DNA of 64,000 nt from an uncultured Bacteroidales bacterium (GTDB taxonomy: Bacteria > Bacteroidota > Bacteroidia > Bacteroidales > Muribaculaceae): contig CANSAP010000005.1 of assembly GCA_947644715.1 (NCBI GenBank), positions 29,256 through 93,255 on the forward strand, in the 5' to 3' direction. The translations under genes were made by a program, and so were the position numbers. The notes under the pieces are model-generated. The model did no database searches. It was given only the letters and a program-made list of their open reading frames with translations, and was not told the origin of the DNA. Every line of letters starts with the position of its first letter. Within the stretch, counting starts at the first letter, position 1. Positions 1 to 9,398 of the stretch are shown here, in pieces.

Positions 1-46
1 CGGGTTCTAACTACCATCCTCACCGGATTCTAACGACCATCCTCAC
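1..46. repeat. two direct copies of a 23-bp unit
   Basis: Two adjacent 23-bp units (1-23 and 24-46) differ at only two positions; both contain the words TTCTAAC and ACCATCCTCAC. A degenerate start of a third unit may follow at 47. The array is cut by the window edge, so its length is unknown. It lies directly upstream of the RelA/SpoT gene. Confidence 0.6.
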
Positions 47-80
47 CGAATCTCTCTGATACCTTCAACTTCAAACAGCT

Positions 81-1835
81 ATGAATCTCACCGCCGTCGA
101 GCAAGCCATGATTGACAGCGCCTTCCGCGAGGTGCTGGATGCCTACGTCTCCAGCCACCACCGCAAAAAAGTGGAGCTGATTACCCGCGCCTTTGAATTT
201 GCCCAGATGGCTCACAAGGGGATGCGGCGCCGCAGCGGCGAGCCTTACATAATGCACCCCCTGGCCGTGGCCCGCATCGTTATCTGCGACCTTGGACTGG
301 GATCCACCTCAATCTGCGCCGCGCTCCTGCATGACGTGATTGAACGCACGGAGTTTACCCGCGAGGACATAGCCCGCAACTTCGGCTCCCGCATAGCTGA
401 CATAGTGGAGGGTATCACCAAAATCTCCGGCGGCATCTTCGGCATCAATGCTTCAGTGCAGGCCGAGAATTTCCGCCGCCTGCTGCTGTCGATGAGCACC
501 GACGTGCGAGTGGTGCTGATTAAAATGGCCGACCGTCTTCACAACATGCGCTCAATCAGCTTCATGCGCAAGGAGAAGCAGAAGAAGGTGGCCGGCGAGA
601 CACTTTACGTCTATGCCCCCTTGGCAGAGCGTCTCGGCCTCTTCAGAATGAAAGAGGAGTTTGAGGATCTGGCTTTCCGCTACGAACACCCCGACAAATA
701 TGCCGAGATTACAGCCCTCGTGCAGGAGGGCATGAGTCAGCGCGACCGGATGGTCGAAGAGTTTGTGGCGCCGGTGCGTCGCCAGCTCGACGAAGCCGGA
801 TTCCGCTACACCATCAAGGCGCGCGTCAAGAGTGCTTACAGCATTTGGCGCAAGATGGAGAAGAAGAAAGTGGGGTTTCATGACATCTACGACATATACG
901 CCGTCAGAGTGGTCTTCGAGAATGATGACGACTCGCTTGAAGCGCTTCGCTGCTGGCAAATATATACTTTCTTCTCCGACGGGCGCCGCATTCACCCCGA
1001 CCGGCTGCGCGACTGGGTCACCGCACCGAAGAGCAACGGCTACCGCGCGCTGCATCTGACCGTGATGGGACCGGAAGGCAAATGGATTGAGGTGCAGATA
1101 CGCTCCGAGAAAATGGACCGGCTGGCTGAGCAGGGCTTGGCCGCCCATTGGAAATACAAAACCGGCGAAGGGGATGACGAAACCGAGCTGGACACCTTCA
1201 TGAATACCATCAAGGATATTCTGGCTAATCCCGAGCCAAATGCAATTGACTTCCTTGACACGGTTCAGTTCAATCTCTTTGCCCGCAAAATCTACGTCTT
1301 CACCCCGAAGGGTGACCTGATATCGCTCCCCTCGGGAGCAACCGTGCTCGACATGGCCTTCGCCATCCACACCCATCTCGGGCTGAAATGCATCGGAGGA
1401 AAGATAGCCCACCGGCTCGTGCCGCTGAGCCACACTTTGGAAAGTGGCGACCAGGTGGAAATCATCACCTCCGAATCGCAGATGCCCGTGGCTGAATGGC
1501 TCGAGTTCTGCCACACTCCCACGGCCAAGAACCGTCTGCGCACAGCCCTGCGCAAGGAGAAAGATGCCGGGCTGAAAATCCATGCCACCCGGCCGGCCAA
1601 ACGCGACATCTCGCTGGCACTGGAAGCTGCTCCGCGCCACACATTGGCTGAGGAGCTGATGAGGGTCGTGTGCAGCGGAATGCGCATCGAGCTTTGCCTC
1701 CTGGCCATGAAGCGGGAGCAGGGATGCGTGCGCTGCACTCTGAATCTGCGCATCTCCGAGCACACCCCGGTTGAGGCCATCATAACCGAATTGCAAAAGT
1801 TGAAAGGGATTACCCGCTGTCTTCAAATTGGTTGA
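81..1835 (+). CDS. RelA/SpoT family (p)ppGpp synthetase/hydrolase, short form
   Basis: 584 aa. RelA/SpoT enzymes make and/or degrade the alarmone (p)ppGpp in the stringent response. The N-terminal HD hydrolase domain (about residues 25-190) shows the SGEPYIMHP and ADRLHNMR motifs, but the catalytic HDxxED signature reads HDVIER (residues 84-89), so its last acidic residue is Arg. The synthetase domain (about 215-370) looks intact: KSAYSIWRKM, IYDIYAVRV, the PKSNGYRALH loop and EVQIR with Glu337. A TGS domain follows from about residue 404 (IYVFTPKGD). After a helical stretch the protein ends in what resembles only the last part of an ACT domain, making it about 150 aa shorter than the usual roughly 730-750 aa enzymes. 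The next gene starts 7 nt downstream, probably in the same transcript. It may be mainly a synthetase. Confidence 0.9.
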   Translation: MNLTAVEQAMIDSAFREVLDAYVSSHHRKKVELITRAFEFAQMAHKGMRRRSGEPYIMHPLAVARIVICDLGLGSTSICAALLHDVIERTEFTREDIARNFGSRIADIVEGITKISGGIFGINASVQAENFRRLLLSMSTDVRVVLIKMADRLHNMRSISFMRKEKQKKVAGETLYVYAPLAERLGLFRMKEEFEDLAFRYEHPDKYAEITALVQEGMSQRDRMVEEFVAPVRRQLDEAGFRYTIKARVKSAYSIWRKMEKKKVGFHDIYDIYAVRVVFENDDDSLEALRCWQIYTFFSDGRRIHPDRLRDWVTAPKSNGYRALHLTVMGPEGKWIEVQIRSEKMDRLAEQGLAAHWKYKTGEGDDETELDTFMNTIKDILANPEPNAIDFLDTVQFNLFARKIYVFTPKGDLISLPSGATVLDMAFAIHTHLGLKCIGGKIAHRLVPLSHTLESGDQVEIITSESQMPVAEWLEFCHTPTAKNRLRTALRKEKDAGLKIHATRPAKRDISLALEAAPRHTLAEELMRVVCSGMRIELCLLAMKREQGCVRCTLNLRISEHTPVEAIITELQKLKGITRCLQIG

Positions 1836-1842
1836 CTGACTT

Positions 1843-3864
1843 ATGAAAACAAAGAATCACATCTACCGCATACTCATCATGCTCGCCGCCGTGGCTCTCA
1901 TTGTAGTGGCTCTGCCGCGCAATGACCGCCAGACCTATGCCTATGAGCAGGGACACCCCTGGCGCTATCCGCTGCTGACGGCTCCCTTCGACATCCCGAT
2001 CTATCTGGATTCGGCCACCGTGCAACGCGCCACCGACAGCGTCACGCGCAACTTCGCCCCATTCGTGGTCTATGCCGACACGGCTCGCAGCGCTTCGCTC
2101 TCACGCCTGGAGCATAGCGGCATTCCCGCCGTCAAGCTCAGTCAGCTGCGCTCGCTGCTGGCAAACGTCTACGAGAAGGGGGTGATGAGCACGCAACTGC
2201 GCAAGCGCGTGAAAAGCACGGCCGACCGACAGGTGCGCGTGCTTGCCAAAGACAACTCAGCCACAGCCATCGATGCCTCCGAAGCCATGTCGACCGAAGA
2301 GGCCTGCAAATGGATCACCGACCACTATCAGGAGGGCTGGGGCGGAACCTTCTCGCTGACCGCTGAAGATGTGGAGCGCCTGCGCAAATCCCTTGCGCCC
2401 AACATTATCTCCGACGCTGCCACTGACAGCGTCTTCCTCGGACAGGCTCTGCTGAGCATCAGTTCCGGCCAGGGAAAGATTACCCAGGGACAACGCATCG
2501 TTGACCGTGGCGAAATCGTCACTCCGCAGATTTACACCAACCTGCGCACCTACGAGGAAATGCTTGCCAAGAATGGCAACGATGCCTCCGAAACCCTCAT
2601 GGTGATTCTCGGCCAGCTGCTCTACGTCATAGCCATCTTCTCCACCTTATATATATATATGGCTCTCTACCGGCCTGCGGTCTACCGGAATCTGCGCATG
2701 ATGGTCTTCCTGATGAGCATCATAACCCTGTTCGTGCTCTTTGCCGTGCTCATGTTCGAGACCTTCACGCTGGGCATCTACATTGTGCCCTTCGCCACAG
2801 TGCCGGTCATGGTGCTGATTTTCATCGACTCGCGCACAGCCGTGTTCTCGCTCGTAGCCACCGTGCTTATCTCGGCGCTCATAGCCATCTACCAATTCCA
2901 GTTCATCTTCATGGAGTTCCTGGTTGGGGTCATGGCCGCCTTCAGCCTGCGGCAGCTCTCGCGCCGCTCGCAGTTGCTGCGCACTTCGCTGGTCACCTTT
3001 CTCACCTACTGCCTCTCCTTCACCATAGCAGCGCTCGTCTCGCAGGGTTCATTCGACGGACTCGACCCGAAGCTCTATCTTTCCTTCGGCATCAACGCCG
3101 TGCTGCTCTCGCTCACCTACGTGCTTATCTTCCTGATTGAGAAGATATTCGGCTTCACCTCCCGAGTGACTCTCGTTGAGCTTAGCGACATCAACAACCC
3201 GCTGCTGCGCCGGCTGGCCGAGGAGGCTCCCGGCACCTTCCAGCACTCCATGCAGGTCAGCACACTGGCCACCGAGGGAGCGCGCGCCATCGGTGCCAAC
3301 ACGACTCTAGTGCGCACCGGCGCCCTCTATCATGACATAGGCAAGCTCACCAGCCCCATCTTCTTCACTGAGAATCAGCATGGTGTCAACCCGCATGACG
3401 GACTCGACCCGGCCACCTCCGCCCGCAAAATCATCAGCCACGTGACCGAGGGGGACAAGATGGCCGAACATGCCAAGCTGCCCCAGGTGATTCGCAACTT
3501 CATCCTTGAGCATCATGGCCGCGGCCTGACGAAATATTTCTACAACACGGCCTGCAACACCGCCGGAGGCCCGGTTGATCCGACCCCGTTCCGATACCCC
3601 GGACCAAACCCGCGCTCACGCGAGACGGCTATCCTGATGATGGCCGATGCCGTGGAGGCTGCATCCCGAAGCCTTAAGGAATACACCCCGGAGGCTATCG
3701 ACTCTCTCGTCAATAAGATTATCGATGGCCAGGTGGCCGACGGACTCTTCCGCGAAAGCCCTATCAGCTTCGCCGACGTTGAGAAAATCAAAGACACTTT
3801 CAAGAAGCGACTGGCCACAATCTACCACACCCGCGTGGCCTATCCTGACCGCAAGCAGGCCTGA
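1843..3864 (+). CDS. 7TM-HD (PgpH-type) membrane phosphodiesterase
   Basis: 673 aa. Order: an N-terminal membrane anchor (about residues 8-25), a long extracytoplasmic 7TMR-HD region, a block of about seven hydrophobic helices (roughly 255-460), and a cytoplasmic HD domain. The HDIG signature YHDIGKL (H497) and the later EHHG motif are the metal-binding residues expected for this superfamily. The architecture is that of PgpH, the membrane c-di-AMP phosphodiesterase characterised in Listeria; c-di-AMP as substrate here is inference from architecture. It begins 7 nt after the RelA/SpoT gene, so two nucleotide-second-messenger enzymes are probably co-transcribed. Confidence 0.88.
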   Translation: MKTKNHIYRILIMLAAVALIVVALPRNDRQTYAYEQGHPWRYPLLTAPFDIPIYLDSATVQRATDSVTRNFAPFVVYADTARSASLSRLEHSGIPAVKLSQLRSLLANVYEKGVMSTQLRKRVKSTADRQVRVLAKDNSATAIDASEAMSTEEACKWITDHYQEGWGGTFSLTAEDVERLRKSLAPNIISDAATDSVFLGQALLSISSGQGKITQGQRIVDRGEIVTPQIYTNLRTYEEMLAKNGNDASETLMVILGQLLYVIAIFSTLYIYMALYRPAVYRNLRMMVFLMSIITLFVLFAVLMFETFTLGIYIVPFATVPVMVLIFIDSRTAVFSLVATVLISALIAIYQFQFIFMEFLVGVMAAFSLRQLSRRSQLLRTSLVTFLTYCLSFTIAALVSQGSFDGLDPKLYLSFGINAVLLSLTYVLIFLIEKIFGFTSRVTLVELSDINNPLLRRLAEEAPGTFQHSMQVSTLATEGARAIGANTTLVRTGALYHDIGKLTSPIFFTENQHGVNPHDGLDPATSARKIISHVTEGDKMAEHAKLPQVIRNFILEHHGRGLTKYFYNTACNTAGGPVDPTPFRYPGPNPRSRETAILMMADAVEAASRSLKEYTPEAIDSLVNKIIDGQVADGLFRESPISFADVEKIKDTFKKRLATIYHTRVAYPDRKQA

Positions 3865-3902
3865 CAAGCAGCCCCTGCCTAACCGGAGTGGCGGAAAAGT
3901 TT

Positions 3903-3934
3903 TTTGGCACTTTTACGATTTTTTTGTAATTTAG
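3903..3934 (+). promoter_or_regulatory. Bacteroidetes-type promoter for the TPR/PD40 gene
   Basis: A -33 box TTTG (3903-3906) is followed after 20 bp by TAATTTAG (3927-3934), a one-mismatch version of the TAnnTTTG -7 box. The start codon at 3940 lies 5 bp downstream of the box, implying a leaderless or very short leader transcript. Confidence 0.55.
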
Positions 3935-3939
3935 CGCTC

Positions 3940-5313
3940 ATGAAACTATTTGCCACTCTTTTCGCATCTCTGGCAGTTGCAGCAAGCGCCTCTGCACAGA
4001 GTCTTGATGAGGTCAATGCCCTGATTGCCGCCGGCAACTATGGCGAAGCTCAGGAAATGCTCGACTATCTTATTGCCACCACCAAGGCCAACAATGCCGG
4101 TCAGCTTAACCTCATGGCCGGCGAATGTGCTCTGAATCTTCAGGACACGGATGCCGCCGCCAACTATTTCAATAAAGCGGCACAGCGCGGTGTGGCCGAT
4201 GCGCATCTGTATCTCGGCCGAATGGCTATGGCCGACTATGACTTCGCGCGCGCCAAAGAGCAATATGGCAAATACATCTCCCTGCGTGAAAAAGCAGGCA
4301 AAGAGACCGACGAGGGGCGCGCCGCCCTCGCCTCCGCCAACATGGCCACCGACATGCTCGACCGCGTGGAGCAGCTGGAATTCATCGATGCCGTGGATGT
4401 CCCGGCTGACCGTGTGCTCAGCGCCTTACTGATTTCGCCTGAGGCCGGCTCGGTCTTCACCGACGAGCAGGGGGAGCCGGGATTCCTCAGCAGCGACGGG
4501 CGGCTGAAATACACCACGGCGACCTTCACCGACGAAGAGGGGAATGAATACACCCGAATCTTCGAGCAGACCCGCCTCCTCTCCGGAGACTATGACACCC
4601 CGGAGCCAATCATGGACGAAGAGCAGGCCTCATACCCCTTCATGATGCCTGACGGCTGCACCTTCTATTTCGCCTCCGCCCGCGAGGGGGGACTCGGAGG
4701 CCTGGATATTTACCGCTCCAACCGCGACTCTGAGGATGGCTCTTTCATGGGGGCGGTCAATATGGGTATGCCTTACAACTCCCCGGCTAACGATTACATG
4801 CTGGCCATTGATGAGTACACCGGGGTTGGCTGGCTGATAACAGACCGCGGACATGATGCCGACGGACTTGCCACGGCCTATGTCTTCGTTCCCCGCGATG
4901 TGCGCAAGAACTACGACCCTGACACTGAAGATATTATCTCCTACGCCCGCATCGATAACATAGAAGCCACCCGCGACCCCGCAAAGGACTACACCACGCT
5001 GCTGCAAGCCGTGGACGCGCTCCGCACTCCGGCTGTCCGGAAGGAAGCCCGCTACAGTTTCACTATGCCTGACGGCCGAGTTGTCACCGACTTCTCCGAC
5101 AATAAGTCGCTGATGGCCATGAAGCAATACGCCACTAACCTCGATGCGCTCAACAAAGCCGAGCAGAGACTCACTGACCTGCGGTCCCGATATGGCGCCG
5201 GGCGCACAGACCTCGCTCAGGAAATACTGGAAGCAGAGTCCACAATGGAGAGTCTGGCGCGCACCGTGCGCGAGCAGAAACAGCGGCTCATCAACATTCT
5301 CAGCTCCCGCTGA
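3940..5313 (+). CDS. secreted TPR and PD40 (WD40-like propeller) protein
   Basis: 457 aa. The start at 3940 is preferred over an in-frame ATG at 3904 because it gives a clean signal peptide (MKLFATLFASLAVAASASA) and the 3904 codon sits inside the promoter. After the signal peptide, residues about 20-150 are helical TPR-like repeats (NYGEAQEMLDYLIA, DAHLYLGRMA, ARAKEQYGKYIS). Residues about 220-310 carry PD40 motifs (YPFMMPDGCTFYFAS, GGLGGLDIYRS). The C-terminus (about 400-457) is charged and probably coiled-coil. Proteins with this order in Bacteroidetes are often envelope-associated, sometimes with OmpA-like partners; no such partner is seen here. Specific function unknown. Confidence 0.8.
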   Translation: MKLFATLFASLAVAASASAQSLDEVNALIAAGNYGEAQEMLDYLIATTKANNAGQLNLMAGECALNLQDTDAAANYFNKAAQRGVADAHLYLGRMAMADYDFARAKEQYGKYISLREKAGKETDEGRAALASANMATDMLDRVEQLEFIDAVDVPADRVLSALLISPEAGSVFTDEQGEPGFLSSDGRLKYTTATFTDEEGNEYTRIFEQTRLLSGDYDTPEPIMDEEQASYPFMMPDGCTFYFASAREGGLGGLDIYRSNRDSEDGSFMGAVNMGMPYNSPANDYMLAIDEYTGVGWLITDRGHDADGLATAYVFVPRDVRKNYDPDTEDIISYARIDNIEATRDPAKDYTTLLQAVDALRTPAVRKEARYSFTMPDGRVVTDFSDNKSLMAMKQYATNLDALNKAEQRLTDLRSRYGAGRTDLAQEILEAESTMESLARTVREQKQRLINILSSR

Positions 5314-5324
5314 GGGACGGAAGG

Positions 5325-5362
5325 CATCTTGACTTTTTGCGAAAACAGAAAAAGTCAAGATG
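5325..5362. terminator. 14-bp perfect hairpin between the TPR/PD40 gene and cstA
   Basis: Arms 5325-5338 and 5349-5362 are perfect inverted repeats (CATCTTGACTTTTT and its complement) around a 10-nt loop, with T and A runs at the inner ends of the arms. It probably terminates the upstream gene, or acts in the leader of the downstream carrier. There is no T-tract after the stem. The right arm overlaps the palindrome at 5352-5366. Confidence 0.6.
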
Positions 5363-5366
5363 ACTT
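5352..5366. promoter_or_regulatory. 15-bp palindrome AAGTCA-N3-TGACTT, candidate operator
   Basis: The site is a perfect dyad, AAGTCA and TGACTT separated by 3 bp, lying 47 bp upstream of the TTG start of the CstA-type gene. The same 15-mer in inverse orientation occurs at 63958-63972, upstream of frc. A regulator-binding role is inference. Confidence 0.35.
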
Positions 5367-5412
5367 CCCGCGTCAAAATCATTCCGGCTAACCATTCCAA
5401 ACCTATACAACC

Positions 5413-6885
5413 TTGATATCCTTTACCTTAGCTCTTCTGCTGCTCATTGGCGGCTATTTCATCTACGGCACCTTCGTGAGCCGTGTGTTCGGTCAGGACA
5501 ACTCCCGCCCCACCCCGGTCAAGACCATGGCCGACGGAGTGGACTACGTGCCTCTGCCCGCATGGAAAATCTTCCTTATCCAGTTTCTGAACATTGCCGG
5601 CCTCGGCCCCATCTTCGGTGCCATCATGGGCGTGATGTTCGGTCCGGCAGCATTCCTCTGGATAGTGCTGGGCACCATCTTTGCCGGCGGTGTGCATGAC
5701 TACATCTCCGGGATGCTCTCTCTGCGCATGAACGGCGCATCCCTTCCCGAAATTGTGGGTAGCCAGCTGGGAGGGGGCGTGAAGAACGTAATGCGCGTCT
5801 TCGCCCTGCTGCTGATGATTCTCGTGGGAGCAGTCTTCGTCTACAACCCCGCGGATCTTCTGGCGCGACTCACCCCCGACCATCTCGACTCGATGTTCTG
5901 GATTGTGGTCATTTTCATCTACTACATGGCCGCCACCCTCCTTCCCATCGATAAACTCATAGGCAAGCTCTACCCTATCTTCGGCTTCGCCCTCCTGTTT
6001 ATGGCTGTCGGCATCTGCGTGATGCTCTACGTCCATGCAGACTCAGTGCCGGAATTCTGGGCGGAGTTCTACAACCACAAGCCTGACCCGCAGGCCAACC
6101 CGATTTTTCCGATGATGTTTGTCTCGATAGCCTGCGGCGCCATCAGCGGCTTCCATGCCACGCAGTCACCCATGATGGCACGCTGCATGAGCAGCGAGCG
6201 CCACGCGCGCCCCATCTTCTACGGCGCCATGGTGGCCGAAGGGATTGTGGCACTCATCTGGGCTGCGGCAGCCGTGGCCTTCACCGGCGGCTACGGCGAA
6301 CTTCAGCAATACCTGGGAAGCGGCTCTCCGGCCCCCCTCGTCGACCACCTGTCGCGCACCTGGCTCGGCACCTTCGGCGGCATCCTGGCCATACTCGGTG
6401 TGATTGCCGCCCCCATCACCAGCGGCGACACCGCCCTGCGCTCCGCCCGCCTCATCGCCGCCGACTTCCTGCGCATCTCCCAGCGCCACATCTTCAAGCG
6501 CCTGCTCGTGAGTGTGCCCATCTTCCTGCTCTGCTTTGTCATAATGTTAATGCCCTACGACGTGCTGTGGCGTTACTTCGCTTGGTGCAACCAGGTGCTG
6601 GCTGTCTTCACTCTCTGGACCGCCACCGTCTGGCTGGCGCGCCGATGCAAGTTCTATCTCATCACTCTCATTCCGGCTCTGTTCATGACCTGCGTGACCG
6701 TCACCTATATAATTTTCGCACCTGAAGGGATGCAGGGAATCACACAAAATATGTGGGGAATCAGCATAAGTTACAATGTGGCATGCGCCGCCGGTTGCCT
6801 CGTTGCTCTCATCTTTCTTGCACTCTTCGCACGCATGCTATCAAAATTTTCCGCACAAAAAATGCTCGAAAATTTGGAAAAGTAA
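5413..6885 (+). CDS. CstA-type carbon starvation carrier
   Basis: 490 aa, highly hydrophobic with about 13 predicted membrane helices; shorter than E. coli CstA (about 700 aa), as in the short CstA forms of Bacteroidetes. Conserved blocks include LNIAGLGPIFGAIMG (about residues 50-65), AGGVHDYISGMLSLR, ISGFHATQSPMMARC and APITSGDTALRSARL. CstA-family proteins import peptides or pyruvate under carbon limitation; the substrate here is not determined. The reading frame opens with TTG at 5413: an in-frame TAA lies at 5389, and the ATG at 5360 is out of frame. It runs to just before the promoter of the secreted-protein cluster. Confidence 0.88.
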   Translation: MISFTLALLLLIGGYFIYGTFVSRVFGQDNSRPTPVKTMADGVDYVPLPAWKIFLIQFLNIAGLGPIFGAIMGVMFGPAAFLWIVLGTIFAGGVHDYISGMLSLRMNGASLPEIVGSQLGGGVKNVMRVFALLLMILVGAVFVYNPADLLARLTPDHLDSMFWIVVIFIYYMAATLLPIDKLIGKLYPIFGFALLFMAVGICVMLYVHADSVPEFWAEFYNHKPDPQANPIFPMMFVSIACGAISGFHATQSPMMARCMSSERHARPIFYGAMVAEGIVALIWAAAAVAFTGGYGELQQYLGSGSPAPLVDHLSRTWLGTFGGILAILGVIAAPITSGDTALRSARLIAADFLRISQRHIFKRLLVSVPIFLLCFVIMLMPYDVLWRYFAWCNQVLAVFTLWTATVWLARRCKFYLITLIPALFMTCVTVTYIIFAPEGMQGITQNMWGISISYNVACAAGCLVALIFLALFARMLSKFSAQKMLENLEK

Positions 6886-6904
6886 AGTTTATGACTTAAA
6901 TTTG
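6873..6904 (+). promoter_or_regulatory. Bacteroidetes-type promoter for the T9SS cargo cluster
   Basis: TTTG (6873-6876), a 20-bp spacer, and TAAATTTG (6897-6904) match the consensus exactly. It overlaps the last codons of the CstA-type gene and would give a leader of about 105 nt before the start at 7020. Confidence 0.6.
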
Positions 6905-7019
6905 TCGGCGAATAAATACGTTGATTTACGCTTTTTATCTTACCCTTCCTATTCTCTCACATCATTAATTTGATGTTATTGCAATAAAACCTAAGATCTT
7001 CACTTTTTATTCTTACCAT

Positions 7020-9386
7020 ATGGTGAAATTTTTACATTTACTACCGACAGCAGCCTTGGCGTTGGCAATGGGCTGGACGTCTGCCGCACAAGCGGAAACT
7101 TTTGAAATCGAAGAGAACTTCGATAATTCCGCATCCTTCAGTCAGGGAGGTGAACTCCCCGACGGATGGACTCAGGCAGCTCCGGCCAATTTCCTCCACC
7201 GCACCGGGTCATACTACGGTCTGACTCCCCATTCCGGCGACTATGTGCTCGGCATGTCAACCGGCCAGCCCGGCGGTGTGCTGTACTCCGCTCCCGTGAA
7301 GCTGGCTGCCGGTGGTGAGGCTGCCATTGAGTTCCAGGCTTATATGCCCGGCGGAACTTCGGCCTACTACAATCTGGGTCTTACCGTTTTTGCAGGCACT
7401 TCAGCCGACATTGCCTCCATGAAGGAGATTGGCAAGCGCGAGGCCGGCGCCGGATCCGCTTGGGAAAAACTCGTATATACTTTCACTCCCGAAACTGACG
7501 GAGAATATTACTACGCCATCCGCATCGATGCCGGCCAGCTCACTCCCGGCGGCACCGTGCTGCTCGACACTTTCTTCTTCTCCGGAAATGCTCCCGAGGA
7601 GATTAACGAGGGTGATCCCCCCAGCACTTACGCTGGTATGGAGCTGCTTGAGCCGGACCCCGAGAACCTTTCTCTCTGTCAGGAACTCCCCTACTTCGAG
7701 AACTTCTCCGATCCCTCTCACTATGACGGTCTCTCCGTGCTCCCGAAAGGATGGAGCAACACCGGCTCCAACATCTGGCGCACAGCCAGCACCGACGACC
7801 TGCCCGCAGCCTCCGGCGACTGGTATATGATTACAGATGAGAGTGGCCTGGACCGCGACGAGCGTGCCTACACCCCCTTCTTCAACCTGCAGAAAGGTGT
7901 GACCTACACTCTGACCTTCAGCTCCTATCAGCAGAGCACTCTCTATGATGAGGACAACAACATCCGCCGCATCACCACCATCGACGTGAAGGTGGGCACC
8001 CAGCATGATGCCGAATTCATCCCCGTGCGCATGCTCGAAATCGAGCAGGACAACCCCGCCGGCCGCTGGATTGAACACAGCGTGACCTTCTGTCCCGCCG
8101 AAAGCGGTCCCTACTGCTTCTGCTTCCAGCTCCATGGTCTTCCCTGGTCAGGTCTTGCCGCCATCGACGATATCCGCATCACCTCTCCCGTAGACCTGGC
8201 TCGCCCCGAACCCGGCTTCGCTCCCATGGGCATCTTCAACCTCATGAACTCCAGCCTGTTGAGCATGGACCAGGATCCCGTGCGCTTCATCAACATTTCC
8301 AACTACGCTGAAGAATATGAATGGGACACCCACGGCGCCCAATTCAATCAGCTGCCCAACGGCGACATTGATGTGTTCATGCCCTCAAGCAACCTCTACA
8401 CCATCGAGCTGACCGCCACCAACGCCCGCGGCTCACGCTCCACCAGCCGCTCCTTCAACGTGGAGCACGTGGCTGAAGAGTCAAGCCAGATGGCACTGAT
8501 GGGCTACGACCCCGAGCTCTCCAACATGTACACCCGCATGACCCTGCCCAAGTTCCCCACCGACCCCGAATTTGACTTCGTCAGCGGCTACAACCACTAC
8601 TATCGCACCTACGCTGAATACTATCAGCTCCCCCCCTCCGCCGAGTTCAATATCACCAACATCTCCGTGTGGCTCTCCTGGCTCAACTACCGCAGCCTCA
8701 CCACCTCTTCCGACGACCAGCGCATCAAGCCCTTCAACGTGAAGATTTATGGTGCCGACGAGAATGGCAAGCTCGACGAAAGCAAATACTTCGGCGGTGT
8801 TGAAACCACTATGGACAAAGTCTTCGGCGGCTCAGGCACCAACGAGCTCAATGCCCGCGACGTAACCTTCCCCGAGCCCGTGCACTGCCAGGGTCCCATC
8901 TACATCGTCTTCGAATACTCCGAAGAGATGGATATGCACCCCACTGACCCCAACTTCACCCGCTCCTACATCGCTCTGAACATGCTCCGCCACAACCATG
9001 GCCGCACCACAATGTATGTTAAGCCCTACGCCGTGCCCGAAGACAGCAATGCAAAGGTTGGCGAATGGTGCCCCGTGACTGACATTGACAAGTCTCTGAA
9101 GGGTCTTGGCCTTGCTTTCCAGCTCTGGGCAGCCTATAAGCCCGGCGAATCGTCAGTGGCAGTTAACAATGTAGGCGAGACTCTCTTCGCTGCCCGCTAT
9201 GCCGACGGCAACATCCAGGTGAGCGGCACCGTTGAGGGTGAATGGCTGGCCGTATATGACCTCGCAGGCAAGTGCGTGGCTATGGCTCAGGCTTCCAACA
9301 ACGCCACCGTAATCGAAGCTTCCGAGCTGCCCGCAGGTCTCTACATCGTGCGCGGCAACAACGGTTCTGCCCGATTCCTGAAATAA
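7020..9386 (+). CDS. T9SS-secreted protein with two choice-of-anchor J domains
   Basis: 788 aa. A signal peptide (about residues 1-25, ending SAAQA) is followed by two choice-of-anchor J / cleaved-adhesin-like beta domains: about 27-195 (ENFDN...GWTQAAP...HSGDYVLGMS) and about 215-395 (ENFSD...GWSNTGSNIWRT...CFCFQLHG...AIDDIRIT). A PKD-like stretch lies at about 400-485 (FINISNYAEEYEWDTHGA, YTIELTATNARGS), then a conserved region without a family I can name, and a T9SS type A sorting domain in the last 70 residues (YADGNIQVSG, VYDLAGKCV, LPAGLYIVRG). It should be exported and anchored or released by type IX secretion. Residues about 200-788 are paralogous to the next gene. Confidence 0.85.
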   Translation: MVKFLHLLPTAALALAMGWTSAAQAETFEIEENFDNSASFSQGGELPDGWTQAAPANFLHRTGSYYGLTPHSGDYVLGMSTGQPGGVLYSAPVKLAAGGEAAIEFQAYMPGGTSAYYNLGLTVFAGTSADIASMKEIGKREAGAGSAWEKLVYTFTPETDGEYYYAIRIDAGQLTPGGTVLLDTFFFSGNAPEEINEGDPPSTYAGMELLEPDPENLSLCQELPYFENFSDPSHYDGLSVLPKGWSNTGSNIWRTASTDDLPAASGDWYMITDESGLDRDERAYTPFFNLQKGVTYTLTFSSYQQSTLYDEDNNIRRITTIDVKVGTQHDAEFIPVRMLEIEQDNPAGRWIEHSVTFCPAESGPYCFCFQLHGLPWSGLAAIDDIRITSPVDLARPEPGFAPMGIFNLMNSSLLSMDQDPVRFINISNYAEEYEWDTHGAQFNQLPNGDIDVFMPSSNLYTIELTATNARGSRSTSRSFNVEHVAEESSQMALMGYDPELSNMYTRMTLPKFPTDPEFDFVSGYNHYYRTYAEYYQLPPSAEFNITNISVWLSWLNYRSLTTSSDDQRIKPFNVKIYGADENGKLDESKYFGGVETTMDKVFGGSGTNELNARDVTFPEPVHCQGPIYIVFEYSEEMDMHPTDPNFTRSYIALNMLRHNHGRTTMYVKPYAVPEDSNAKVGEWCPVTDIDKSLKGLGLAFQLWAAYKPGESSVAVNNVGETLFAARYADGNIQVSGTVEGEWLAVYDLAGKCVAMAQASNNATVIEASELPAGLYIVRGNNGSARFLK

Positions 9387-9398
9387 TTTCCACCTCCC

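Noticed and set aside
552..1826. 424-residue minus-strand open frame opposite the RelA/SpoT gene
   Set aside because: Shadow frame in GC-rich coding sequence; the plus-strand gene has clear domain motifs and the antisense translation has none.
5360..5362. ATG as start of the CstA-type gene
   Set aside because: It is out of frame with the coding sequence and lies within the hairpin; an in-frame TAA at 5389 makes the TTG at 5413 the first usable start.
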